A stretch of DNA of 64,000 bases from Xestospongia bergquistia (Eukaryota; Porifera; Demospongiae; Haplosclerida; Petrosiidae). The DNA is taken from positions 9,052,708-9,116,707 of the forward strand of contig OZ014412.1 of the NCBI GenBank assembly GCA_963965975.1. The letters run 5' to 3'. Below are positions 12,236-24,022 of this stretch, in pieces; position 1 is the first letter of the stretch, and each line of letters begins with the position of its first letter. Below the pieces are notes generated by a model. It saw only the letters and a program-made list of their open reading frames with translations, did not search any database and was not told the DNA's origin. The position numbers were made by a program, and so were the translations under genes.

Positions 12236-12324
12236 TGTAGCTAGCTTATAATTAGGTGGGGCTCTTTTTGTCATGTGATGAGGACGTCCCTAGCTCCAGC
12301 TGGTTACGCCCCATAGTAGATCAT
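12236..12324. promoter_or_regulatory. Module 2 promoter, severed from gene A by a transposon
   Basis: The 87 bases left of the insertion are nearly identical to 516-602, including TCATGTGAT (12271-12279) and GACGTCCCTAGCTCC (from 12283). The transposon entered seven bases before the gene A start codon, so the whole shared promoter now sits with NLR-2 only. Confidence 0.7.
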
Positions 12325-15300
12325 ACTCACATTCGTGCAGCAGCACATTCCTGTAGGTGGATCTTAAAACCGCGGTATGTGTTGCTGCAGTTAATGTGCA
12401 TTCCTTATTTGCTGCAGAAGCCTAATTAATGTCTCCATCACCACATGACAATGCTACAAAGAAATTTGTATTATTTTGGATATGAGACTGCACTGAAAGA
12501 TCTCTGAAGGTCAGTGTTTTTGTATTGATGCCTAGGCAGCAATAGCAAACATTAGTGTAGTATACTCTGCTCAAAGCATTATTGATTGTGCATCATGTGC
12601 TTATGTTGTAGGATATGAGACTCTTATTGGCTTAAGATTGGTTTGTAAGTCCAGTATAACTTCAGGGTTTCCAATTAATATTCAAATTTCTGACTTTCTT
12701 TCAAGCATTTCAGTACAAATTTGATCAATATGACTATCAGATTCATATTAAAATACAGCAATATGTCATTTCTATCACTACAATAGAGTTCAAGTTAATA
12801 ACTTAAAATCAAGAACTTTGTGTTTGGATATAGGAAGTTGTCTTTGTACGAGGCACTTAACTGCCTTTTCATATGAAAAGTGAAATTTCTCCATTATTAA
12901 CAAAGTGAGAATCTATAAGTATAATTCAATGAGGTTATAGCTTACGACTTATTATCTGGAATTACTTCTGGCCAGACAATTGATTTCATAAAATCATTTA
13001 AATAGAAAACAGGTTTTTTAGACAATCACTTGCCAAAGCAAGTAAATAGTAATTAATTTCCATTACCTACATGAAACTGTATGAAGTAATTGTTTGTTAG
13101 ACTGATATTCTCACCATATCATCAAGGTCAATTGGCCAATCATCATCCACATACTTTACTTTAGCAAAGTCACTATAACATTCTCCATTTAATAGTTGTC
13201 TGATTGTGTGCTATTTTGTATCATAAAAACATGAATTTTATATGATATTTGTAGTATGTCATTATCCTCTAAATCTTCTACTAAATATCAATCAACATAG
13301 AATTTATAGAACAGTATGCTTACGATCCATTATATAATTAACTTCATTGTCTCCATCCCAGCCTATAAAGTTAACAAAGATTGAATTATAATCACTCAGT
13401 ATTTATGTAATTTATTATGTACCTGAGTTGACATAAGTTTGATGGTTTCTATATAATCTGGTGGAACATTTTCCATATGCACTTCTGCTACTGAACAGCT
13501 AGATATTAACAGGCAATGTATTAATGTATAATGAGTGTACTCATTTCATGAACAGCATACCTAATTTTAAGGATCCATTTCTTGTAAGTTGTCAGCTATT
13601 TTTATAAATAATGTCAACATGTAATAAACAGTCTCTAGCTCAAAATCATCCTCATCATATGATATTCTGAGATAACTTGCCACATACTGTTAAGTTTAAT
13701 TAACTAATGTAAATGTTAAATCTTAGCTATGCTTTTCACATACCTTACATATATATACATTTCTGTAGATGTCAGGGCATGTGTCTTTATGATTAAATAT
13801 GTTAGTGTACCCCATTTTTAATTAAACTTTTTACCAACCTTCACCACATTAATTTTCCAATTGTTATATCTTCTTGCTTCCTTCATTACTGTTGTCCTCC
13901 ATGTAGCAACTGCTTTCCTGTAAGTTATCTCAATCATGTGCAGTATCTCATGTAAATATACCTGAAAGTTTGAATATGTTCATTAGCCTTATCACTTATC
14001 TTATCACAAATAGTATATACTAATATATCCTTATTATCATGTTGACTGAACTGTAATAGATAAAGTGATAATAGTGAAGGTGTTTTATTACTTTTTCACT
14101 CACTAATACTATATCCTCTTCCAAAATAGGACAAATTATCAGGAATGTTTCTCCATATCGTTGGTCTCCAGTAGATCTCTGTTGTATATACTACATGCTC
14201 AAGACTTCTTCATTATAACTTACTTTCATGTAAAAACATGGATTCACTCTGTCAAATTCAGACATGGGTTTTTTTGTCATGCAAATTTGTAAGTCTATAC
14301 TGTTTATGACTTCAACATAGCCCAAATCCTTTACAATAGAGTATCGTTCAAACATGACATATTTGATTGTTTCAATTACTGACTGTATAATAGGTTTCAA
14401 ATTTGTTGTTACTAATTGTCTTCAACACATTTATAAAAAAGTATACTGTCTACATTTATTTGAGTGTATCATTAATGATTACACATTTGAGATGGACTGT
14501 ACCTTAGATGAGATATATTTTCACTGTGTCAAGTCTTTTATATCTTTTAAGTTAAGCTTTTCATTATCCAATGATAACACAGTAAAAGTATCTTCAATGG
14601 ATGAAATGTTTTTAAATGCCAAATCATTGCTCTTATTTAATGGCATTTTGTGGACATTAATAGCTGACATTTCTGATTGCATTGTTTTACTTGTCTCTGT
14701 TTTGGTATTAACTACTAAATAGAATGAACTAGATTGGAATATTTTGTGTTTAAGAACTCACAATTAGACTTAACATGTACTGGTGGAAATTCATTATCAT
14801 CGTTGTTGTTGCTTTCAGACATAGTGGACAAGTCTGGTTATCAATAATAAAACACTTATCTAAGCATTTTACGTGAATCACTAACTTTCTTGCTTTTGAA
14901 GAGTATTTAGCTCGAACAAGATCATTGTTCGAGCTATTTGAGCTTCACTCTATGATTTACATAACCTGCTTGTACAAGTAGACATTTTTACACTTACTTC
15001 TTTAAAATTTAGTTTTGTTTTGATATGGGTGTGTCTTTCCCACCCAGCAATAAGGCCATTTGTTCATTTTTTAGTACATTTCCTCTTATTGCTGGCTTTT
15101 AAAACTTTGAATGTGAACGACGAAATGATATTCAAGTGTGTCAAGTTAGTACAAATACTATCGTCAGTTGTTTTGATATGGGTGTGTCTTTCCCACCCAG
15201 CAATAAGGGCATTTGTTCATTTTAGTACATTTCCTCTTATTGCTGGCTACTGAGTCCATTTTTTGTGAACCGTTGTAATCATGTATATTAAGAAGTCACA

Positions 15301-15848
15301 TTGAATGATGTTGTCACCTTGTATATTACAAGTCATTATGATTTTATATTTGCACATAAAGAATGTGAAGCTTGTCACTGTTTTTAACTCAGTAATAAAA
15401 TTCATGTAAATGTTTATAATAACCTAATGTTTTTTTAAATTTGTATGCAAAACAATCTAGTGTAAGAAATTAAGGACAAACGTTCCTGGAGACCAGTAAC
15501 TGCAGTGCTAGTTTCTTGATTATTGTTTATACTAACAATTTTATGCTAAAAATTTTGTTTTTAAGAAAATATGAAAAGTGGTTTTAAAAAAATATTAAAC
15601 AAACTGTTTAGAAAGGATTTAATTAGCTATCATTTATAATATTATATTAACTAAACCAATGGAATGTTATGTCCTACACACAATGTTTTTGTAAGTTTTC
15701 CGTATCTGCAGCTCCACCATATATACAATGTTGTTGTAAGTATACAGCAACTGCAGCTCCACCCTATCAAAAATACTTGAAACCATAAATATTTAATAAG
15801 GCGTGGTTTTCTAGTACCTGAGGAATGTGCTGCTAACTTCAATAGAGT
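12325..15848. mobile_element. 3.5 kb DNA transposon with 9-base target duplication, MULE-like
   Basis: The element is bounded by direct copies of GTAGATCAT (12316-12324 and 15849-15857). The same site without insertion is seen in module 1 (595-604) and module 3 (33610-33619). The termini are imperfect inverted repeats, both starting ACTC and sharing AGCAGCACATTCCT (12338-12351; inverted near 15820-15833). A 9-base duplication fits Mutator-like elements; Merlin is an alternative. The interior has only short minus-strand open segments, for instance one starting MSESNNNDDNEFPPVHVK (from 14822) and others near 14400-14191, 14000-13850 and 13480-13430, flanked by plausible splice sites. None is a transposase I recognise. 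It holds two direct repeats near 15.1 kb and repeated GCAGCTCCACC phrases near the right end. Confidence 0.8.
15017..15248. repeat. Pair of hairpin-forming direct repeats inside the transposon
   Basis: An approximately 80-base unit occurs at 15017-15097 and again at 15170-15248. Each unit contains CCAGCAATAAGG near its middle and CTCTTATTGCTGG at its end, which pair into a stem of about 11 bases around a loop of about 30. Confidence 0.75.
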
Positions 15849-15855
15849 GTAGATC

Positions 15856-18800
15856 ATGGCAGAAAGAGAAGAGCAATTGTATCATAGTATAAATAGTCAG
15901 CTAGGTAAGATGATGTTTGTCAAATGGTTATCAAAATCACTTATTATCACATTTTCTGATTTTTAAAAATAGATGTTAGCTGTTTAAAAGATGTTACAGA
16001 TGCCTTGAGAAAGAGTTTTTTTCCACTGGATAAATGGTTTCCCCTTGGCCTCCAACTGGGCCTTCAGTCACCTACTCTGAAGGTCATTGAAACAGATCAC
16101 AAACATAGCGTGGAGAGACGTCTACAAGAATGTTTGACTTGTTGGTTGAGTAGAGCTGACAAGGTTGATGAATATGGAGGTCCTACATTGGATTCACTAG
16201 CTAGAGCTCTCAAAGAAATTGGAGAAGTTTCCACTGCTGACAACGTTATTAAATCATTAAGTGAGAAAACCCATAGAGATTTGCAATTTAAAATTGTTTA
16301 TTTTCAAGCAGAAACTTGTAAAACGTTGCAGAAATGTTTTGATGAACTTATGCCTGATCCTATTCCTATGGAAGTATCCAAGTTATTATGTACAGAGGGA
16401 ATCATCTCTAAGGAGACATTTCATGAAGTGGAGAGTTCTGGGGGCTCATTACCAGATAGTCCATTAAGAGTACTGTTTACTAAATTATCTGAGGATCCTA
16501 GCATATTGGGAGTACTTGCTAGAGTTTTATCACAATTAGAAGATACAATACGTGTAGCAAAATATATACTTAAAGTGTATGGTGAGCAATTTAAATTAAA
16601 AGAAATGTGATCATTATTTCATATACAGAGGAAAATTTTCCCAAAGCCCCTTTACAAGCATCAGGTAAGTTGTTATTGTACTTTGTACTTTAAATATGTA
16701 AAGATGTTTGAATGTTGTAATAAACTATTCTACACAACTCTACTTTGCTGTGTATGAAATGAACACTGATCCTCACACTCATTACCTTAAAGGCTTAGAC
16801 ATTATATTATCATTAAAAACTATGTAATCTGAACAAATAATCAATTTTCTTTAATAATGTAGTTGTTCCTTTCAGATGCTACCACTCATCACAATACACA
16901 AGCTATATCAACAACTGCCCAAAGTCAGTCTATGTGGTATTCAATGTGCATTGTAATAATTTTCTTTTATAGATACCATAACACAGCTTCATCTCTCACC
17001 TACTTATGAATACAATTTTGATCAAATAAGAGCAAAATTGGGAGAACTTTTTCTTGTGGTGTCACCTCTTATTGAATCTGCTGTTACATTGAAAGATCTC
17101 AAAAGATATCTTCGATTGTGTTTCCCAGAGTTAAAACCTCAATTATCTTTAGCTGAATCATTTGACGATGTTATGGATATAGTACGAGAGAAATGTACCA
17201 TAATTAATGTCGCTTGCTTGGAGGCTATCGTTAAGCAGTACAAGATTAAAAGTGCTGAAACTCAAATTATATCCTACAAGTTAGAAGTTGATATGTTCTG
17301 TGAAGCTGTCAAACTTAGTGTGTGTGAAAATGAGGACTTCATGCCAGATTCATCCTCTCTTCTTAAATGTGAAACTATTGAGTTCATTTTGGAATGGGAA
17401 ATGGATGAACGCACACTTTGTGAAATAAATAATCTGTTATGGAAGGCATTTGGAAGTTTGGCTAAAAGAGTTTTAGTTAAAGAAGTAAAGAAAGGGAACT
17501 CCATCATCGTGACCTGCTATGCCTCATGCTATGTAGTTGATGTTTTAGTGATCGAAGTTAAAATGAAACTTGACATATTGAAAGAGATGGGATTAATTAA
17601 AGTCACTGTTGGGTACTATACTATTTGGGATCTACATGCCAGGGATAAGGTATAAGCAATATTATTTGTAGTAATTTTAAAAAATAATATAGGAGATAAG
17701 AAGTCTTGAGGAGGAGATTGTTTCATTGAGAAATATATCAGTTGAGAATGATCAGCAACTAATGGAGCTGAAGTTATCTTTTGAACAGTCAGAAAAAATA
17801 AATAAAATGAAGACATTGGAGATTGAGCAATTGAAAAAAGGTATAAACAGTTAGTTATTTTCTGTGAGTAGTACATAATATGTATCATATAATTTATAAT
17901 TTTAAATGAAAAGCACTAAAGTGCAAACGCTTGGCGCAAAAGTAAAGTCTGGAATCAGCAGAGATCAAATTATGCCCTACATGTTTCTCAAAGAGAAGAT
18001 ATTGATACCTTTGGCAGAGCACACTCATCCTATTTTAATTTCCACCTACACCTTTTTTTATGTTAGGCTAAGTTGGCTTTGTAGGAACTGCTTATACAAG
18101 ATAGGTAAGTAGCATTCCAGAACACATGCGCTTTTTCAGCATCATTGTAATCAAAAGGTGGGCTGCACTGCATATTGTTGTTGGGTATTTCCCTGTGGTT
18201 CTGCAAAAATGGCCACGTCGATGCTAAGGCAGCACCGCTTGATCTCCGCAACGCCGCATTTTCAGAGAAAACCACCCGATTAAACTGATCCTCACAGTCT
18301 GCTTGGTAAGTAATATCGTTTTCATGCCGAATAGCCGTTCGAGAAGGGAGGTGAAGCGGTAACAGACAGACAGACAGACAAACCAACTACTATAACCCTC
18401 GCTGCGCATGCGCGCCCAGGGTTAACAATAGATTTTGAATATGTTAGGACTATTGTATTGCTGTATATGTAGTATGAAGTAATTACAAAATACTGCTGTC
18501 TATATAGGTACTGTGATTGATGACTCAGGAAAAGAAAAAGAAGTGATAGAACAGTTAACCAAACACTTAGTTGAAAAAGATCAGCAACTAATGGAGCTGA
18601 AGTTGTCATTTGAAGACTCAGAAAAAATGAGTAAAATGAAGACATTGGAGATTGAGCAGTTGAAAAAAGTAATAAAAAGTTAGTTATTTTCTGTGAGTAG
18701 TACATAATATGTATCATGGCTATGCAATATTACAAAAGTTATAAAGGTAATGTTCAACCCTTATATGTACACTTCATGTTTCTACCTACAAAAGACATTC

Positions 18801-19397
18801 TGCACTGTAAAAATTGATTAGTTGATTTAATCATTATTCGGTTATACAGGTTGCAATTACAAACTTATTATTGTTGGAAAAGTAAGCATAATATTGTTTT
18901 CATTACTAATGTACTACTGCTTATGTAGCTACATAGCCATTAATGTCATAACACATTAGTAATCAAAATAGTATTAAGTTTACTTTTTGCATATACAACC
19001 TATATAACCATGTATTGGTTAAACCAACTATTCAATGTGACCATTAGTTTTGTTATTACTAATATTAATTTGTACACTTAGTCATATTTCATACTTGTTT
19101 GTACATTCAAGAATGTATCATGTAGAAATAACTTACAATGTAAATATTCATACGTAAAAGATAACATTTTTAAGTATGTACAGTGCAAAGTGGCTTTACA
19201 TAACTTACTTCATGTGTTTTGCAGTTGCAGCTATAGACAACTAAAGAATATTTGCAACAAAAGCACTTTACAATATTAGTATATAAATACATGTACAAAT
19301 ATAATATATTATTTACATTATTGTTTATTTAGAGTGGGACAAAAAAGATGAATGCTTTCAAACAGCTAAAGCAAAGCCATCATTAAATAAAATATAA
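15856..19397 (+). CDS. Gene A copy 2: Death, helical domain, unnamed alpha/beta domain, coiled coil
   Basis: The exon plan matches copy 1: 15856-15904 (MAEREEQLYHSINSQL), 15973-16581, 16629-16664, one from about 16876, 16973-17649, 17693-17840, a coiled-coil exon from about 18509, and 19333-19397. The Death domain (LQLGLQSPTLKVIE) and the unnamed domain (GNSIIVTCYAS, GLIKVTVGYYTIWD) are intact. Compared with copy 1 it carries a GC-rich insertion after the first coiled-coil exon, has fewer coiled-coil exons, lacks about 0.9 kb including the start of the exon corresponding to 4021, and has a fold-back MITE. Its start codon is the right-hand target duplication of the 3.5 kb transposon, so its original promoter is displaced. 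Whether it is still expressed is unknown; the transposon end would have to provide a promoter. Confidence 0.6.
17909..18429. mobile_element. GC-rich inserted dispersed repeat in gene A copy 2
   Basis: The empty-site sequence in copy 1 (3165-3175, AAATGATAGATTTTG) is split here by about 520 bases. The right half is far richer in G+C than its surroundings and carries GCGCATGCGCGC (18405-18416) and a short GACA run (18364-18380). No terminal repeats or clear target duplication were found. The left half shares GAAAAGCACTAAA with a site near 40431. A SINE-like or other short non-autonomous repeat is likely; the class is not settled. Confidence 0.5.
18803..19037. mobile_element. Fold-back MITE in gene A copy 2
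   Basis: It is present here and absent from the matching position in copy 1 (about 4162, ACATTCTGACCATTAG). Both ends are imperfect inverted repeats of about 45 bases (ATTGATTAGTTGATTTAA against ATTGAATAGTTGGTTTAA read inwards). The arms continue inward (ATTACTAATGT at about 18900 pairs with ACATTAGTAAT at about 18952), so nearly the whole insert is one hairpin. Target duplication is at most two bases (TG). Confidence 0.7.
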
Positions 19398-20212
19398 AAT
19401 TAAAATAAAATTATTATACAGCATATTATAATTTACTGAATAACGACATTAAAACATAGATTAGTCTCTCTTATGAAAATATTCAAATTTAGCAGTATGC
19501 AAGCATATATTTGTCAAATAATTACTAAATCACCAATTTCATCCCAATACCCATTTAGCTAATTACATGTGCTGACATGAATCCTTTGCAATTAGCCAGT
19601 CACTACTGTCACAATACCAGAAATAAATAGCCAAGCTTTAAGCTTCATACACTATTACTTCCTGGTATTTACTACACAGCATGTCATATCTACATTGTAT
19701 AGTTTGGTTATGATTTGTATACGCAAAAGTATTAAGTACACCTGACTGTAATGAAACCACAAATATTATGACACATACACATGAAAGCTTTTTATTTTGA
19801 CTGCAATGTAAACATTGTGGATTGTCCTTTATTGTGTTAATAATGTTTTTAAAACAAACTGTACAGGGAATTTGGCTCAAAATTAGTTTATATCAGTATC
19901 AAATAACAAAAAAGTGAATTTTAAAGATTTATGGTTAAAGTAGAAATATGGATTCAAATTTGTAAATTTGCTTGTATAATTAATTTTGAAACTTATTTTC
20001 TAACCTCTTATATGTCATGCCTAATTCAAAGATTCATTAGCTACTAATTACATTATAGATTGGTGTCCTTGGATATACTGATAGATACACATGATCCAAA
20101 AGCAATCTTGTATGTGCCAGGTGATAAAAGTAAATTTCAATAACTGATTGTGACATGTTAAGGAGTTATAATAATAATAGTAATGTAATTGTAACATTGT
20201 ATGTACATACAG
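19398..20212. other. Interval between gene A and gene B (copy 2)
   Basis: This matches the interval at 4515-5337 closely. One possible small exon ends at AAAAGTAAAT near 20128-20137 (reading DTHDPKAILYVPGDK), which could join to gene B. Nothing else is recognised. Confidence 0.4.
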
Positions 20213-21438
20213 GTTCAAGACTTTCTGAACACGCATGGCTAAATGTGACATGTGATGACAACTTAATGACAAAATTACCCAGCAGAATATTGCACTATCA
20301 AAAAGTTGGATACGCACTTGGGTTAATCGAAGCTGATATAAAGGCAATTCACGAGAATAATCATGATGAAGAACTTAGAAGAATGTCTGTCTTGCAGCAA
20401 TGGAAAAAACGTAATGGAAGTCATGCTACATATTTCGTCTTAAAAGAAGCATTTCTTAGTGAACTAGTAAATGATCGTGAGACTGCTGAGTTTATTGAGG
20501 ACTATGCCAAAGAATGTTTTGGTATGAAAGTGTCAATCTGTTGGCCTTCAATGCAAGTTTCATCATACCCGATGGCTGATTCTAGAGTTACAACAGTCTC
20601 TTTAGTCCGTACAATAAATGGACTAGATCAACCTCATGGAGTTGCTGTGGCCAATGATGGCCGGATTATAATAACTGAGAATCGTTGTAACTCCATTAAA
20701 GTTATAAAGGAGGATGGTTCAATTTTGACTTCTTTTTTTGTTGGCAAATCTCCTCGTGGTGTAGCTGTTACACAAGATAATTGCATTCTTGTAGCTGTTA
20801 AACAGGAGCACAAAATCTATAAAATGAGCTTTGAGGGTAAAGTTATGGCATGTGCTGGTTGTGATCAAGAAAGTAGTGGACAAATGAAGTTCTATTCTCC
20901 TTATGGTGTTTCTGTATCTCCTCTTACTGGGCTTATCTATGTTGCAGATACTTACAACTATAGAGTACGAGTATTGAATGACAACTTGGAATTCTTATAT
21001 GACCTTAGCTGTAATGATGCAAGCCCAAAACAATTAACATTTAAACAACCAAATGACGTGGCATTTGACAAACATGGTTTCATATATGTGACTGACACTT
21101 GGAATAATTGTGTAAAAAAGTTTACTCCAGAGGGAAATTTTGTCGATGAATTTGGTGACCAGGGAACTAATCCTGGACAACTTTGCTTTCCAGAAGGTAT
21201 TGCCATAGCTGATAATGATCTAATGTACATTACAGAGCATCTTAATTATCGTGTTAGTGTTTTTACAGTTAATGGTGAATTCATCCATACCTTTGGCAAA
21301 GAAGGCAGAGGGGATAATGAGTTTGATTGGCCTCGTGGAATAGCAGTTGAGAAAGCGAGATCTCTCCTTTATATTTGTGACCATATTAATAGTAGAGTGG
21401 TAGTGTATAGTATAAATGACAATACAACACAAGATTGA
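20213..21438 (+). CDS. Gene B copy 2: Death domain + six NHL blades
   Basis: The frame is open from the TACAG acceptor to the stop. The Death domain occupies about the first 100 residues (WLNVTCDDNLMTKL, YALGLIEADIKAI, LQQWKKRNGSHATYF, AFLSELVNDRETAEFIEDYAK). Six NHL blades follow: QPHGVAVANDG, PRGVAVTQDN, PYGVSVSPLTG, QPNDVAFDKHG, FPEGIAIADND and WPRGIAVEKA, each with the usual I/LYV.D...RV strand. Six blades are enough to close a propeller. There is no RING or B-box, unlike TRIM-NHL proteins, so ubiquitin ligase activity is not supported. The first exon is not firmly placed; an in-frame ATG lies at 20155 before the acceptor, but comparison favours an upstream exon. Probable cytosolic adaptor for Death-fold signalling (inference). 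Confidence 0.75.
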
Positions 21439-22500
21439 AGTCAAGTGATTTTTGATAACTTTTGACTTAACTTTTATTAGCTACATACATATACCTATTT
21501 CTATATTATTTACCTTCTAATGTAACTATTTATACACATCATAATTCAAAACTGACTTAATAAAACAATTTTGGCTCATATTGGGCTCATTTGTGTTGTA
21601 TTATTTTTATTACTTATGTAATATTATATGACAAAAATGAAGTACTTGTTCTTAAACTGAGCATCCTCAGTAAGTAAAGATGACAACAATAAATCAATAA
21701 GTAGTTTTAATTATTGTAAGGATACCACAAAATCGTTTGAGTGAGAGAAAATGTTCTACAATGAGCTGGATGTCAATAGTGATAAAAGTTAGTTTATATC
21801 AATGGGCAGTACTATTGGTTATTAAATATATCAGGTATTGAGAAAGAACTGAAGTCAGTAAACACTCATTGCATGAGAAAAAAGAAAGATAGAGAAGATG
21901 AAGTCTGATCTTGAAGACCTAAAAAAGGTAGTTGAGGATAAGAGTACAGGGAATTATTGGCTAGCAGGAAATTCAGTGTAGAATTCCTATTAAAATCTAT
22001 TAATTTTTTCATAATAATTATTGTTGGTTGGTAAATGAGCATATTAGTCCTTCAGCTTTCTGCCTAGCAACATTGATATACATTAAGGTTTTGCTTCTTT
22101 CTTGCATAATGAATAGTCAACCCACAGCTATTGCCAATTCACAAGCTCTATTAAAATATTATTTTTCTGTGACATCAACATTTATTGTCATACAGTTGTA
22201 ATTGTACTTTGACTTGTTAGACTGACAGGTAAAACCTATGGCCATTTTGAACCATAAATACATGCCACTGACAAACAAAGGGCTACAACAATTTGATAGA
22301 CATGATTATTAAATTATGTCTCAAGTCCATCAAATATAAATATACGGATTTTACTGAACACAAAATTATGCAAGGATCATTTTGAAGTCAGTGTTTCTAA
22401 TCAATAGTTTACTATTTGTCCAATCAAATTATACTCTTAGTGCGACATTTCATAGATAGCTTCACATAAAGCAGCATATAAAACCAGAGAGAATTATTAG
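21439..22500. other. Gene B 3' flank and coiled-coil relic
   Basis: The first 200 bases match the flank of gene B copy 1. Around 21833-21930 a Lys/Glu-rich stretch (KSDLEDLKKVVED in one frame) resembles the gene A coiled-coil exons but is interrupted. The remainder holds nothing recognisable. Confidence 0.4.
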
Positions 22501-22510
22501 ATTTATAATT

Positions 22511-22738
22511 ATGGGTTTATTAACAACCTTGCCCAAGACTTTTCCTACTATTATATGCCATACAATTTTAGCTACATTGCTTTGGCAGTGTCTAAGTTAT
22601 TATTCTTTACATGCAGATTCACATGCTCCCCAGCTAGGATTACATGGGATATGTGATGATGGGATTATACAGAAAGTAGTCAGCAGAATACATCACTATA
22701 AAATTAGTGGGATTTGCTCTCAGTTTTACACAACTTGA
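22511..22738 (+). pseudogene. Death-domain fragment of the gene B type
   Basis: The reading GICDDGIIQKVVSRIHHYKI matches the start of the gene B Death domain (VTCDDNLMTKLPSRILHYQK), after which similarity stops. The preceding 45 residues are hydrophobic and unrelated to gene B; they may be a chance frame. It lies just upstream of an NLR fragment, so this is probably a shuffled remnant. Confidence 0.45.
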
Positions 22739-22779
22739 TAATGTTAAAATCAAACATGATAATGCAAAGAGTCACGATT

Positions 22780-23935
22780 TTCATTAAGTAAAGGTGGTGA
22801 TGTGTTTGTTTATAATTTTCTTCACTCAACTATTCAAGAGTTTCTGGCTGCCTACCATATACATTTTCGAGACAAGAAATGATGCTCTTGTTTCCAAGCT
22901 TTTGTGAGAGCAAGAAATAATGGAAGTATGTTGTCTTAAACCAGTTCCTATTCTATCAGATATGTATGTGATAGGATCTTGTATAGCTTTAGGAAAATGT
23001 AAGTGGAGACTTGGTTTTACATTATGTAGTATTATTAGTGAGCATGTGGAAATATTTGTATCTGGGTTGTTTTCTAAAGGTGAGGTTAAAGGTGAAATTG
23101 AGAATCTTAGTTTTTCTCTTCACAATAATGGTTTAAGCTCTTTTTTCAAATTACCTAAGTGTATTCTAAACAACTTACACTATCTCAATTTGTGAGGTGT
23201 TGAAGTTGATGTAGGCTGTTTACATGATCTAGTGTCAGCAACTCCAGAACTTGTTATTTTGAACAAATTTCTTTTTCATGATAACAATTTCAAAAAAAAG
23301 AGCAAAAAGATTTTTTTGAAGCACTCTGTCACTCTAAATCTCTTGAACATGTTTCGTTCTCTACACTTAGTCCTGGTGAGTGTGTGTTATTGTTAACTAA
23401 TTCACATACTCTTCACACAATAGAACTTTACCAACTTTCACCTCATAGTGTTGGAGCTGTTCTTGGACACTTATCAAAAAGTACTAATCTTAAAAACCTT
23501 CAAATTCACCAGAGTCAATACTGAGTTTGTTTGTAGCCTTCTGACAACTTTACCTTCCTCTTATCTCAAGTCACTTGAATTTATTAATTGTGCTATAGAC
23601 TCAGCTAGTTCGTATTATAGCTAATGCAGTGATGAACACCCCATCATTAGAGAAACTAAACATCAATAATCTAATAGATGATGAAGGGGGCCATCATCTT
23701 GTTGATATGATACAATCACTGACTATAACAAAATTTTCAAACCATCCTGGTATATGGAAATCTCAGTTCAGTGAAGTACATCTAGATCGCAATCCTTTTA
23801 CTGAAAGAACTGTCTTGAGGCTCTTTGATGATTTCTTATTATATCAACCACAACCATCCATACATCTTCATTTATCATCGCAATGGCAAGAATATGTAAC
23901 ATCCAAGTATGGTAGAGTCTGAAAATATTTGCAAT
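22780..23935 (+). pseudogene. NLR fragment: end of NACHT region and LRRs
   Basis: It begins with GDVFVYNFLHSTIQEFLAAYHIHF, the conserved segment after the NACHT domain, then skips about 150 bases relative to the intact NLRs and continues into the C-terminal region (ELGFTL-like, then SLEKLNINNLIDDEGGHHLVDMIQSL and HLDRNPFTERT). Several small frame changes and an internal stop near 23193 break it. Death, second helical and NACHT core are absent. It is closest by eye to the NLR at 58342-62771. Unlikely to be functional. Confidence 0.8.
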
Positions 23936-23952
23936 TTGGTAGAGTATAAAAG

Positions 23953-24022
23953 AATTAGCTATAGTAACAATCTAACAAACTGTAATATATTACAGTTTGT
24001 TAGATTGTTACTATAGCTAATT
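23953..24022. repeat. Perfect 70-base palindrome
   Basis: The left arm (AATTAGCTATAGTAACAATC onwards) is the exact reverse complement of the right arm, with the centre between 23987 and 23988 and no spacer. It lies just past the end of the NLR fragment. It would form a 35-base-pair cruciform or hairpin. Confidence 0.9.

Noticed and set aside
14354-14722. Plus-strand open frame in the 3.5 kb transposon
   Set aside because: It lies antisense to better-supported exon-like pieces on the minus strand and resembles no known protein.
18063-18409. Small Cys/Leu-rich minus-strand proteins in the GC-rich insert
   Set aside because: Frames arise from a repeat containing a GACA/TGTC run; no splice or family support.
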